From Coturnix japonica (lineage: Eukaryota > Chordata > Aves > Galliformes > Phasianidae): DNA of 64,000 nucleotides. Both the position numbers and the translations under genes were made by a program. Numbering within the stretch: the stretch's first letter is position 1; each line of letters opens with the position of its first letter. Shown here piece after piece: positions 1-16,200 of this stretch. Location: assembly GCF_001577835.2 (NCBI RefSeq), contig NC_029529.1, positions 6,388,157 to 6,452,156 on the forward strand, in the 5' to 3' direction. Below the pieces are notes generated by a model. It was not told the origin of the DNA and ran no database searches. It worked only from the letters and a program-made list of their open reading frames with translations.

Positions 1-424
1 TTCTCATGTTCGCTCTGTCAAGAGAGAGCTTAGTGGGGAAAATGCTGTGCGGTGGCAGAGACAGAGGAGGCTGTGCTGTGTGGTTTGCCCCCAGGGACAG
101 GGTGTGAATCGCTAAAACAGGAGCCTGAGAGCTGCTTCTGTGGTTCAGCAGTGTTGTTTTGGCCTGGGGCTGTGGAAGGCAGTGCTGGAGAGGGCTGGTG
201 CATGCTCCTCTTCAGTGTCTCTTGCTAACTTCAACCTGACCCTCTGCAGTACATTTCCTCTCCTAGACACGCTTATCTCTGCTTGGAAGACAGGAACACA
301 GGTGCCCAGATGACAGTCTGTTTCCTCCTTTCCGTGCCTTTGTGGTCTGCCGACATCCTGGCCAGGCCCCCAGCTGCTGTGTGTGCAGGCATGTGACCCT
401 CTGCTGCCTTGTGTTTCCTGTTAG
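1..424 (+). other. TRAF7: TRAF7 intron upstream of the first exon in the window
   Basis: This stretch ends in a normal acceptor (TTAG at 421-424) before the exon starting VWDTCTTYKC. I see no coding exon or repeat in it. The preceding TRAF7 exon lies outside the window. Confidence 0.7.
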
Positions 425-4281
<3,857 letters not shown>

Positions 4282-4945
4282 TGAGAGCCGCCCCAGTTCT
4301 GCACACTGAAAGACCAAAAACTCCTCCCTCTGTCAGCCTGCTGGGTGATGCCACCACTCTGAAGAACTGCTGCAGCTCCTCTCTGCACCGAGCACTGCCT
4401 GCTGCTGCCTGTCAGCCATGGTTCCTTCCCCTTGCAAGGACCCCGGCGGGCAGCTCTCAGGACAGATCTGACCCACAGGTGCTCCAGTTGTTCCCTTGGG
4501 TCTGCCATGTGGGAATGCACAAGAGCCACATAGTGCCCTCACTGCGGTGTGCGAGTCCCAACACTGGGACCCAGCGGTTCGGGTGGGTGCAGGTGGGGGC
4601 TGGGAGGTGGTCCCATGTAAATGGTAGTGCTGAGCATTAGGCCATGCCCTGGGTTAGGTCCCCAAGCCCTTTCTGTCTCTAGTATTTAATTTTACTGCCA
4701 AGATATCAGGCTGATCCATCTGGGAAGAGGTGTTTTCTTGAGTAGCCAGGTACGATTTTTACGCCACAGCTAGTTCTCAAATAACACAATCCCATTGTTC
4801 ACCACCCTGTAATAATGGTTTCCACATTAAAGAGAAAAAGCCTCTGTTGCATTTTTACTCACATTTTCTACTGTTTTTAAGATTGTAATATAGATTTGAT
4901 TATTTCTTCATTGACAATAAAAGTGGAAAGAGTTGTTCCTGGCCA
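4282..4945 (+). other. TRAF7: TRAF7 3' UTR
   Basis: Non-coding sequence follows the TAG stop and becomes AT-rich after about 4680. It ends at a canonical AATAAA at 4916-4921, so cleavage is expected around 4935-4950. An ATTAAA variant lies near 4826. Confidence 0.75.
4916..4921 (+). terminator. TRAF7: TRAF7 polyadenylation signal
   Basis: AATAAA on the plus strand, about 635 nt after the stop codon, in the AT-rich end of the UTR. Confidence 0.8.
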
Positions 4946-5224
4946 GTGTGAGTTATTGCAGACATCCAGCCAGGACTGTGGGCACCAAGGTAGGGTGAAC
5001 CTCGCAGCCCCTTGCTCCAGGCTGGCACTGGCTCCCCCCACCACAAGGGCACAGCAACAGTGGGGGGAAGGCTCTGGGCTGTGCCCCGTATCCACCCAGC
5101 TCTGCACAATGAAGACTGGGAGCTCTGTGGCACCGCTGTGCCCCCACCAGCCCCGATGGCATCAGGACCCTCACAGCAGGGGACACCTCTTGGGTCACAA
5201 ACAGGGGTGGCAGCCCGGCAGGGT

Positions 5225-5230
5225 TTTATT
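5225..5230 (-). terminator. CASKIN1: Candidate CASKIN1 polyadenylation signal
   Basis: TTTATT on plus is AATAAA on minus. It is the most distal signal before TRAF7, whose own signal lies at 4916-4921, leaving about 260 bp between the two convergent 3' ends. Confidence 0.55.
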
Positions 5231-5880
5231 TTTATTATTATTATTATTTTTTTATTATTTTTTTTTCTTTAAATATTTGTTGCCAGACTTTGTATAGGAG
5301 CAAACTTCTTCACAGCACCACGAGCCATCTACTATTCAGAATAGGAAGAATAAGACGAGTAGAGGTGAAAATCTAAGCACAGAAGAGCAGGGAAAGCACC
5401 AAGATGCATAGCTTGACAGATGGGATACGATACAGAGTTCATAACTTAATCATAAAAAATATATATATGTATATATCCATCATGTAGAACTTTATGGATG
5501 GGGTTGTTTGTAGATACATCATTTATTTTTATCTTTCAACAGATATTTTCAGGCAGGTGAATTTTTTTTTGTTATTTTTTTGAGTTTTTTTTTGTGTTGT
5601 GGGATTTTTTTTTTAATTATTTTTTTTAATATATATATATGTTTGTTTGTTTGTTTGTTTTTGTAAAGAAATGTCAAAAGTTGTGCCAAACACATTTGGA
5701 TCAGCGACCACAACGGGACAGAAGGAGGGGGGGGGGAGGGGGAGGGCGAGCCCAGCCTGCGCGGCTCGAGAAGAGAGAGAGGTACAGCAACACTTTGTTG
5801 GGAACCACAAGCAATAAAGAAATGCATTCATCAGAACTCAAGCGACTGAACCAGACTCCTGTTTATACACGAATGTACAG

Positions 5881-5952
5881 CCGTGCGCCGGGACGCACGC
5901 ACACACCGCGTGCACACACACACACATACACACACACACACACACACACAAC
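5881..5952. repeat. CA microsatellite
   Basis: A CA-rich run with near-perfect (CA)n at 5917-5952, within the CASKIN1 3' UTR. Confidence 0.85.
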
Positions 5953-6330
5953 AAATGCCAAAAGAAAAAAGTCAAACAAAAAACCTGAAAGACACTCCAG
6001 AAAGAAACGAAAACTCCTCTGGTAAAAGAGTTAACAAAAAAACCTCCATAAAACAAGGCACATCCTTTGAGTTCTTAACTGTGTAAAAAGAAAGACAGCA
6101 CACTGAAACCCAATGGAAAACCCGAACAGAACGGCTTGCACGTACCTTCCACCCAGATAAAGGGAAATATTGTGCTACTCGGAGAATGAGTTTGCCACAA
6201 GACACACAGCTTAGTATAATCTAATAGTTTTTCTCAAGCTAAAATCCAGTTCTCTCTTGATTTTTTTTTTTTAAACTGCTTTATATATAATTGCTAATAG
6301 GTTTTTTGTTTTGTTTTGTTTTTTTAAATC

Positions 6331-6353
6331 TTTTAAATATATATTTGTTAAAG

Positions 6354-6387
<34 letters not shown>

Positions 6388-6430
6388 AATATATATTTGT
6401 TAAAGTTTTTTTTTTTTTTTTTTTTTTTTA
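6331..6430. repeat. 52-bp tandem duplication with long T runs
   Basis: The segment around AATATATATTTGTTAAAG followed by a T run of about 25 appears twice, with the same point at 6344 and 6396 (spacing 52). It lies in the CASKIN1 3' UTR. Confidence 0.75.
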
Positions 6431-7245
6431 ATTATTATTAACATTTTGGGGGATGGGGGAAATACTGCTTTTTTATATATCTCTCCGTCGTTTTTCCCCT
6501 CCAATAAATTAATACTTCTTTATAGCTTATGATGTCCTCTTCCCCCGGCGGCGAGGGGCCGGGCAGGGGCACGACCCGCTGCTCCCCACCTGCCCCAAGC
6601 AGGAGCCCATTCATTTCCAATGGTACCGACAAAAAGCCCCTTTACCACCACGATGTGAAGAGCCCACAGCAGCAGTGCAGGGCTGGAGAGCTGCAGGCAC
6701 AGGGGTCCAGGTGCTTTGGGGGTACCCAGCACCATGCCCACCTCAATGCTCACCAACGACAAAGGAAAATAATGGCAAAAAGAGAAAACGAAAAGAAAAA
6801 GAAACCGAAGTGCATCACCCATCCAGACTCGCCACCAGAACAAGAGGGCACAGGTGGATGAATGCCATCAGTGCCGCGCCGGGGTTGTGCTACATTCGGG
6901 GACCGGGGCCGGCAGGGCAACCACGGGGCCACCGGGGGTGGGGAGAGAAACCCCCAAACCCAGATCTGGTGCGAGCAGGGCGCTTCAAGCCGGGTGGTGT
7001 TGCTTTGCTTCTTCTATCATATATTTTTTTGCTTCTGCAGAAGGGAGTCCTTGCCGGAGCTGTGGCGGGTGGGCGCCGAGTCCGTGAGCACAATCCTGAG
7101 GTATCTTCTTCTTTGTGCAAACCCCGAGGGATGGGAGGTCCGGGAGGGGACGGCTGTACAAAGGGGACGTTGGGGCCGGGAGGTCGTGGATCGTTGTGCC
7201 CTTGTGCCCACGTAAGCCCTGAGGTTCGCGGGGCTGTCGCGCCCC

Positions 7246-10200
7246 TCACTCCAGCATGGCATCCAATTGGTCGGCCAGGTCGTCGAACATGCTGCCGATG
7301 TCATCCAGGATGCTGCCTGTGCTCTTGGCCTCTGCAGCAGAGCTGGGAGAATGGTAGGCACCGGTCAGCATGTGCACTGGGACCACACATCCACCTCTGC
7401 CCTGTGCAATGGCACTGACCCACAGCAGTCAGTATCCCTAGAGCCACCACAGCCCCAGAGCCCTCCCCATGGTGCCGTCCCCAGTGTCACCACCACCAGC
7501 GGTCTGTAGAACTCCATCCCCCAAAACCACCATCCCCATGCAGCCCAGAGCGCAGCTCCCAGCCCTTGCAGAGCTCCCTGCCATGCATCGCATCCCCACA
7601 GCCCTTACTCTGCTGCCTGGCTGTCCTCCTGCTTGATCTTCTCCTCCACAGCCTGCAGGGCAGCAGCCAGAGATGCGCTTGTCTCCTCCAGCTTCTGCTG
7701 TACCAGCTCAGGGCTGGCACTGTCAACAGAGGGTCCGGCGATAGCAGAACGTGGTGGTTTCACTGGCACCTGCTGGGGCTGAGCGCCAGGTGAGAGGGGC
7801 TTGGCAGGGCTGGAGCAGAGTGAGGGCGGTGTGCTGGAGGGCTTGGATGCAGCGCCCAGCTGCCGGGCAGGGGACGGAGTTGGCGTGGAGCCTGCGCTCA
7901 CCGACTGGATGGCGGCATGGGGTTTAGGGGGCTTGGGGGCTGTGGGGGGTGGTGTGGGTTTAGGGGATACCGGGGGTGGTGTGCCATGGACACGCTTCAC
8001 CTCTGTGGAGAGAAGGGAGAGGGAATGTGGTAGGATAGCTGCAGTGACGGTGCAGTGCCCCAATGTGCACCCCACAACCAACCATCCCCAATGCCCATGG
8101 GCACCTACCTGGGCTTCCTGGGCTTGGGATGGGCATCTTTTTGGGGATGGGCACTGGTGGCCCAGGGACTTTCTGCGCTGGCTGCGTCAACACAGGCTTG
8201 GGGGACACGGGCGGCTTGAAGGGTTTCTTGGGTTCAGCAGGAGGTGGGGTGAAGTCAGGGCCATCGGGGCGGGCGGCAGGTGGTGGGGTTGGGGGTGTCT
8301 CAGCTCCAGTCAGCTCTGAGGCCGGTCGCCGCTTGACAGTGCCGGTGCCATTCTGGTAGACAACAAGAGGGGCTGGCTCCAGCGTTGGCTCCTTGTCCTT
8401 GGCCTTGGGCCGGCGCTTGACAGTGTCAGACTCAGTGAGGATGAAGCGGACGCTGTCCTGCTGGCTCTGCCGGGCACGGATGCGCCTCTTGAGTGTGGCG
8501 CTGGCCTCCACCTTGGCCAGGTCCCCATGGCGGTGTGCTGGGGACAGCCCTTCACCTGCCTCCACCCGTGCTGGTCCCAGGGCACGTGGTCGTTGCTTGA
8601 TGGTGAGGTTGCCCTCCTCAGCGAAGGGGATGGTGTCTGGAGAGCCACCGCGCTCAACCCGCAGACGCTCGCTGGGGCCATCAGCGCCTGTCTCGGAGCG
8701 CACACTGTCAGCACGCTCACGGCGTGCGGCTGCCACCAGCCCGGTGACAGGACCGCTGATGGTCCGGCGCCGGTTCACAACCTCCCCATCCAGCCCAATG
8801 GCCTCCTTGTGCTTGACGGTAGCCAGGACGGTGGCCACACGGGCACGCTCAGGGCTGCCCGGTGCAGCTCCCGGCTGCAGGTAGTATCCATCAGCCCCCT
8901 TGCCAGGCACACCAGCTCCAGGTGGCTTCTGCAGGGCTAGTGCCCGTGCCCCACCACCAATGGAGGACATCTCCAGCATGGCTGCAATGCTGCGCACGCT
9001 GCCGGCGCTGCCTGTGTCCACACTGCCACCCAGATCGCTGGCACGCCGCTGCTCCTGGAGGCTCTCCCCCTCAGTGCCAGGGGTTCCAGCGGCCACCTCA
9101 CCTTCACCATCCTTGGGGAAGTCCTCGGCCATGCCAGCACTGGAGATGGCAGAGCTGGAGCGCTTGGGTGGTGGTGGCGGAGGCCCCTTCTTCTTGGGGC
9201 GGATGGCGAAGGACTGGCTGCGATTGACATTCTTGTCCCCACCCGCAGGTGCCCGCACTGAGTGGCTGCGCCCCACGCGCCGCTGCACGGTGGCATAAGG
9301 CCCTGCGTCAGGCACCAGCAGCTCATCCCGCTCCTGCTCGCTGTCAGAGGCAGCGTAGCGGTTCAGGCTGTGTGCCCGCTTCTTTGGCCTCCCTGGCTCC
9401 TCCTCACCCTCACCTGCTGGTGGCAGGCACAGCACCGGCACTGAGACAGGCAGGACCGGCACCCCTGGGGGTGCCCCCTCACCATCAGTGGGCTGCGGAA
9501 GGACGTAGGCAAAGCCACGGTGCGTGGGTGACTGGGGCAGGGAGCGGGGTGATGCGGGGCGCTCACCCGGCGGCAGCAGCTGTGGAGTGGGCTTCACTTT
9601 GGCAGTGGCGTGGGTTGCTGATGAGCCCTGCGGGGAGGGTGGACGTGGCTTGCCAGGGGTCTGTGGTGGCGTCAGGTGCCCGGCGGTGGGCGGGAATGGC
9701 TGCCGGGGTTTGCCGGGCACAGGTGGAACACTGGCACGCTTAACAGAGTGGCCGTGCCGTGGCTGGCGAAGCTCCTTGGTTGGTGGCACAGAGGGCCCCT
9801 CAGGGGCTCCCTCTGCCAGGTACTCCTGACTCTTGGAGATGGCGGTGCTGGCAGGGGCACGGGGGCCATCACCCAGCAGCTCCTGTGAGCTGCTCATCTG
9901 CCTGGCACGGCCGCCCAGCGCTGGTGGTGAGCGGTATCCAGGGGCTGCAGGGTTGGCTGGCTTCTCGGGCGTCTCCTCAGGGCCTTCACCTGTCATTGCC
10001 ACCTGCAGCTCGCTGCTGAGCTCACTGTCCTGGAACGTTGACATCTTGGGTGACTGGCACTCAGGTGGCTCAGGTGGTGGGGACTCTATGGCCAGCACCT
10101 CTGGGCATGCTGCTGCTTTCCTCTTCAGTGTGCCCGGCTCGTACTTTCCCAGCTCAGCCCGCTGCAGCTCTGCCAGCTTCTTCACTGCCAGCATCAGCTT

Positions 10201-13200
10201 CTTTTGGTGGCCTGGGGATGGCACATAGCATCAGTGTCAGCTAAGGAACCACGGGCCACCACAGTGCAGTGTTACAGGACCTTACCCAGCTTGGTGATGC
10301 CGATCTCCTGCAGGTCCTCCCACGTGATGTCAGTGATGAAGTCGATGTTCTCGTAGCCATTCTCCACCAGCACCTTGTAGTACTGGGACAGGCCAATCAT
10401 GGAGAGCCACAGCGCCAGGTTGGCCTGGGGGTGTGGGACACCACTCAGCACCAGGTGGCACTGCATGCAGTGACACTGCCACATGTGTCCCTGTGCTCAC
10501 CGGGGAGGGGCCAGGGGACTCCTGCACCTCTGTGCTCCAAGCACCCTTTACTGTGGTCCAGCTGACGGGACAACATCATGGCACAGACAGCATCACATCC
10601 ATGTTGTGACAGCTGTCATTGGCCCAATAGTTCCAAGGCTTTCAGCAGGGGATGTGGGCTTCAGCTGGGAGCAGTGAGCCAGTTCCCACCGCCATCCCCC
10701 TGTGACAGCCCTCCCTGGATGGAACCTACTGTAGGGCTCCCAGCACCGCTCTGGATGTGGCACCACAGCACCTGGCCCCACGCAGCCCTTACCGGCTTGT
10801 ACTCGGGAAGCCACTCAGGGATGTTGAGGTTATTGATCTCAGAGGCGATCTTCTTCCTGTGCCCCGGTTTGGTGACACCAATGGCTGTGAGGTCCTGAGG
10901 GAGAGAAGAGAATCAGGATAGCTCTCTACAAGCAGGTGGCAGTCCCAGTGCTGCCCTCATGGCCTCACCTCTGGCGTCATCCGGCTGATGGTGGTGATGT
11001 CGTAGCCAGCATTGATGAAGTTGGGTGCGTAGAGCTGCAGCTGGAACTTGCACAGCCATTGGTACACGGCCTCTGAGCTCTAGAATGACAGGGGTGGTGT
11101 AGCTCTGGGTAGCCTTGGCACAGGGATCTGTTGCTCTCTCCTTGTCACAGAGCTACAGGCTGTCCAGCTGCATGCTGGCCTTAGCTCAGTCAGCACTGAA
11201 GAAGGGCCATGTAGCCCCTTGGTTTGGGCACCCTATGGGCATGGCATCATGGCCAGCACCAGAACCAGCACTCAGCCATGCCAGCACAGGTGGCTGTAGC
11301 ACAGCTCTGCCCACAGCTGTGGGTGAGGGGGTGGCTGTGCCTATGCCCCCATCATCATGCAATCCACACTGTACCCAGTGCACTCAGTGCTCACCTTCCC
11401 CTCTGAAGGTGGCTCCATCTTCTTCAGCTGCTGCTCGGCAGGTGGCTGCGGGGCATAGGGGGAGCTGGCCACACTCTGTGACCTCGACGAGCCTGCTGGG
11501 GGGGCAGAAGTCAGTGGGGATAGGGCCACAGGACCACAGAGCAATGTGGAGCTGGGATCTTGGTCAGGCCCTTCTCAGAGCATCCCTGTGTTGCAGCCCC
11601 CAGACTCTGGCTGTGCAAGGCAGGGATAAGAACCCCTACCAGGAGCAACAAGGCTAGGATAGGCAGAGGATAGCAACATCCAATCCCATGCAGCAGGGTG
11701 CCCTTACCTGGGTTGTGCTCCCTGGGACAGTGCCAGGCCTGTGCTGCTTGTGCCCAGTAAGGCCAGCAGGCTGTCCCCAGGTTTCATAGGAGGCCGTGCT
11801 GGCACAGAGCTCTGCAGGGTACCCAGGTCTCCCTGGACTCCATGCCATTGTACGCACAGCTCCCACAGACAATGGCATCATTGGAGCATTAAGAGGATGG
11901 TGCTCACCTGGGGTAACCAAGTGGAGGCTGAGGGCCAGAGTGTTTCGATGGACCCAGCAGGAGGCAGACCCCTCCCCAGAGCTGCTTTCCTTGTCTGCCC
12001 ACGTGCCCCAGGCAGCAGCCTGAGGTCCTGCTGCCAAGAGCCATCTGTGCCCATTCCTCCGGCCATGCTGCTGACACAGGGCTGGGCTCAGCCTCATTGC
12101 AGCCAGGAGACCCAGCAGACTGCCACTAGCTGCCCCTGCACCTCAGCACAGGCAACCAGACATCCCTTAGCTACAGGATGGTGGCCTTCAGCAGCCTGGT
12201 GGTGACAAGAGTTGCCCAGAAATTTCAACCTCATATTTCTAATCCAGATCAACAAGAGCATCCCCTTCCCCCTGCTGGTAAGTGCATCCTCCTTGCATGT
12301 AACTACACACTGTGTAAACATTTTCCTGTATGTGTGCACGCATGCATCTCTCTGGCACTTGTATCTTATTTATGCCTGCATCTGCCTTGTGTATGTGTGT
12401 GTATGTGTGTGTGTGTGTACACGCACACAACCCCCCCAATTGCTGTGCATCCTCCAGGCGCACGCATCCCCCTGCTGTCTGCATCTCACTTGCGTGGGCA
12501 CCTCCTCACATGTGCCTCCCTCTGCCATGTGCCTCCCCACCGCATCCATCTCCCACTCGTGGGCACCTTCCACATCTCTGCACTCCCTCCCCAATACCTG
12601 CACTCCCCCAGCATGCAAACCACCCACATCAACGCTTGTACCCCCCCCCTATGTGTGCGCCTCCCCAACCTGGGCACCCCCCGGCACACACACCAGGCAT
12701 ACGGGCATCATCCTCCTGCCTCCCCCGCGGCGTGGGCACCCCCGGCCCGGCTGCCCCCGGCCGAACCCTCGGGCGGCGAGACAGCGGCAGAGGGGAGGCC
12801 GGGGAGGGGAAGGGGCCGGGGAGCGCTCTCGCCCCACCGCCCGCCCGCGCCCCCCTTCCCCCCCTCTCCCCCTCCCCGCGGTGCCCCCACTAACCGAGGC
12901 AGGAGAAGGCCTGGCAGCAGCCGAAAGGCGAGAGAGTCATTTTTTACCCCCACGTTTTCTTCTTTTGCGCCGGGTGCCGCGGCAATAATAAAAAAAAAAA
13001 AAAAGGACAAATCACTCAGCCCACGGCAAGCACGCGGCGGGGCCACGGCTCCTCCTGCAACCAGCAGCCGGGCCGGCAGCACGCACCTGCGGGGATGTCC
13101 TGCGCCTTGGCCGGCCCATCGCCCACGGCAGCATCTTGCGCAGAAGCCTTCTGGGAAAGGACCGTTGCCAGCAGCTGAAAAACACCCCGAGAGAAGGGGG

Positions 13201-16200
13201 GAGAGCAGGCGGCAGTGAGGAGAGCGGGGAACCGGGGGGTGCGCGCCGGGCGCTGCGGTGCTGCAGGGAGGAGCGCGGCGGATCTGGGTTGCGGAGGGGA
13301 GAGCAGCGCTCGCAGCACATATGGTGATCGCGGGCGGTGGGAGCCTGCGGCACCGCGGCACCACGGCACCCCGAATGCAGCCTGGTGCACGACAGAGCGG
13401 GCTGCCAGCATGGCCCCCCCTGCACGATACAGCCGTGGTGGCCGTCAGCACGGTGCCAAGCGTGGGGGGACACACTGAGCTCAGTGCCCAGCTGGCCACA
13501 GCATCGTGTCTGCGGGGAGGTGGGCTCGGGGGACTCCTTGGGATGGGTTGGCACGGGCAGGGGCAGTGAGCAGTGTGTGGCGTGCAGTGTGTGGTGTGCT
13601 ATGTGCATCGTGCGCTATGTAGAGCAGGATGTGCATCACGCAGTGTAATGTGCAGCGTGCAATGGGCACTGCACGTGTGTGGGCAGCAGCATGCACTGGG
13701 CAGTAGTGTGCAGTGAGCAGATGGCAGCGTGTGGCTGCAGTGGGCTGCATGCAGACGGTGGTGTGCAGTGCAGTGCAGTGTGTGCAGTGCAGATGCATCC
13801 TCAGAGAGGCAGCAGAGATGCACAGCTTGGGCCTTGGCCAGATGCTGCACAGGTACTGGGGGCTGAGCTCAGTGAGCAGCCAGCACATTGGTGGGAGAGG
13901 GTGGCAGAATGGTGACAACCATGGTCTGCGGCACATTGGGACCCTTCTCAGGATGGGGTCACAGCTGCCAAAGGAGCCAAGTCCCACCACGAGGCAGTGC
14001 TGATGCTGGAGCCACGTGTCACCATGTGCCAGTGCACAGCCTTACCTTGACGCCCTCGGAGCCAGCATGCAGGGCATGCGCCCCGCTGCCCGTGCTCTGC
14101 CCGCTTCCTGAGCTGCGGGCTGAGGCCACGCTGCCCGTGCTACCCAGGCTGCTGCGGTCACCACCTGCACAGGGAGAGGAGATACCATCAGAGCTCCGCA
14201 TACAGGCACAGGGACACCGTGGTGCCATGATACGTACTGCTCCAAGGACAGGGAGGGAAATGCCCACTGTACCTGCGAAAGGTTTCCGCAGCACCCAGAT
14301 CTCCTCAGTGGGTGCAGGTGCAGCTGATCCACCCTGCGATGGTGAAAGGTGGGACGGGCTCATGTCGGCCCCGCGGGACCCTTGGTGGCAGAGCAGAGAG
14401 AGCAGCGTCAGGCAGGTGTGACCCAGCACAGCGGGCTCACAGCAGTGTGACATGGGGAGAAGTGAGCCCTGGCCCCGGGTCCATCACCACCGTATGCAGG
14501 GGAAAAAAACAACAGTCAAGGGTTTCGGGGGATGCCAACGCTGTCCTTTGGTCCTGTCCTCCTCAAGCAGCCAGCAAGGAGTGACCATGTGCACATGGCC
14601 AGAGCAGGGCCCTGTCCTGCCAGGTACCAACCAAGGACAGATCCACTGCAGGAGTTAGGAAACAGGGACCACGTTGTCCCCAAGCGCAGCACGATGGGGA
14701 TATGACCCACTGCAGGGGAAAGGAGGCAGCAGGGTGGACTCAGGACCACAGCCCCTACCCCACTGTCCCCAGCTGAGGCAGCATGGCTGTCCCCACTGTG
14801 GCCACCCGCATCCACGCAGGGATGCTGCAAGACCAGGCACCAGGGTGCTGTGCTCCCCAGGGTGCCCTACAGCAGTAGGTGACAGAGGGGTGACCCAGCC
14901 ACAGTGATGAGACCCAGCCCCATTCACTCCAACCCACCCCAGAAGTGTAGCTCCATCAATGCGCTCCTCCATCGCTCCCTCCAGCCCTGCTGGGTCCCAC
15001 TCACACTGAGCAGAGCTGGAGATGCCCAGCGTGGGACTGAACCCATACCAACCCCCTGCAGTGAGGCCAAGGTGTAAAACAGCCATCATATGGTGCACCC
15101 CAGTGCCACTGCAGATATTCTTATTCATGAGACCACTTGCCCAGCTCCCAGCCAGGCTGGAGCATGGGGCAGATGGTGTAAAGTGATGAATTCGTGGTAG
15201 AAACATGAGCAGGAAGGTGGCAGCCAGGGCACTGTTGGGTTGAGATGTGCCCACAGTGCATGTTGTTGCTGCAGAGAGCTGAGGCTCAGTGCCACCCACT
15301 GCGAGAGAAAACCTCAGGGAGCAGTGCTGCATCCCCATCCTCATCACACTGGGAAGCCACAGGTGTGGCTCCAACACACCATATGTGCCTCACATTGTGC
15401 AAGCACTCCCAGCCCCAAACAGCTGGCAGAAGCCCCTGAGGCCATGGCACAATGTGCCAGCACAGAGGCTACAGACATGAGAACCCCCAGCTCCATACCT
15501 GCTCCCCAGTCACCATCACCAGTACCCACACCAGCAGTGCCCGTTACCTGCCTGTGCCACAGAGATAGTCCCGAGGATGGAGCTGGACACTGCCTGTGGG
15601 GAGCCGGCCATGAAAAGCATCCCTAGGGCAGTGCCAGTCCCGCTCTTAATGCACAGCCCCAGCTCTGTGGGTGCTGGGCACCCCAGGAGGGGATGCTGTA
15701 AGGGCAGAGGCTCCTTGCTCCTGCTGTCCCTTCCCAACCTGACACCAGGAGGCTGCAGAGTGGTTCTGGGGGTGGATGCTGTGGGTGGGATAGCACAGGA
15801 TGGGCACAGTGCACACAGTCAGGGGCTCAGCGCCGCCTCCAGAACTGCCCGCAAGGCCAGGGATACCAGAGGGATGGGATGTGGCTGCAGCGGGGTGACA
15901 GCAGCACTGCAAGGAGAGGGCAGCAGAGGGGCCGCTCTGCATGCACACGTGCACACAGCCGCACGCAGCCGCATGCACACACACACACGCATGCACAAAT
16001 CTGCATGCACGCGCATCAGCACACGCCTGCAGGTGCACACGCACCCGCGTGCAACCACACGGCAGGCACCAAGGCACGGGGGAAGAGAGAAGCCGAGCAG
16101 ATAGAAAAGAAAAGAATAGATCCACACTTCAAAAGAAAGAAATCCATCGAGAGAATGAAGCGAGCGGTGAACTACCTTGTCCGTAACGCGGCTCGTCGGC

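Larger units (their letters stand above)
5205..7245 (-). other. CASKIN1: CASKIN1 3' UTR, rich in simple repeats
   Basis: About 2 kb follows the TGA. It contains a CA run at 5917-5952, AT and TTTG repeats at 5631-5660, several T runs on the plus strand (A runs in the mRNA), and a 52-bp tandem duplication at about 6331-6430. The likely end is set by TTTATT at 5225-5230 (AATAAA on the minus strand); another candidate is at 5522-5527. Confidence 0.65.
11496..14045 (-). other. CASKIN1: CASKIN1 introns either side of the exon at 13087-13174
   Basis: 11496-13086 holds a GT repeat (about 12390-12421) and a GC-rich, CpG-rich part from about 12700 with the candidate internal first exon. 13175-14045 holds a long degenerate repeat built on GTGCAGTG-like words (about 13560-13800). 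No further exon with a fitting frame was seen. Confidence 0.5.

Noticed and set aside
12708-13499. 263-codon minus-strand open frame in a CASKIN1 intron
   Set aside because: Composition-driven open frame in CpG-rich, low-complexity sequence; it runs across the true exon at 13087-13174 in another frame.
15548-15593. Splice-like 46-nt open piece on the minus strand ([15 protein letters not shown]) as a CASKIN1 exon
   Set aside because: Good-looking acceptor and donor, but its length and phase break the frame with every neighbouring exon combination.
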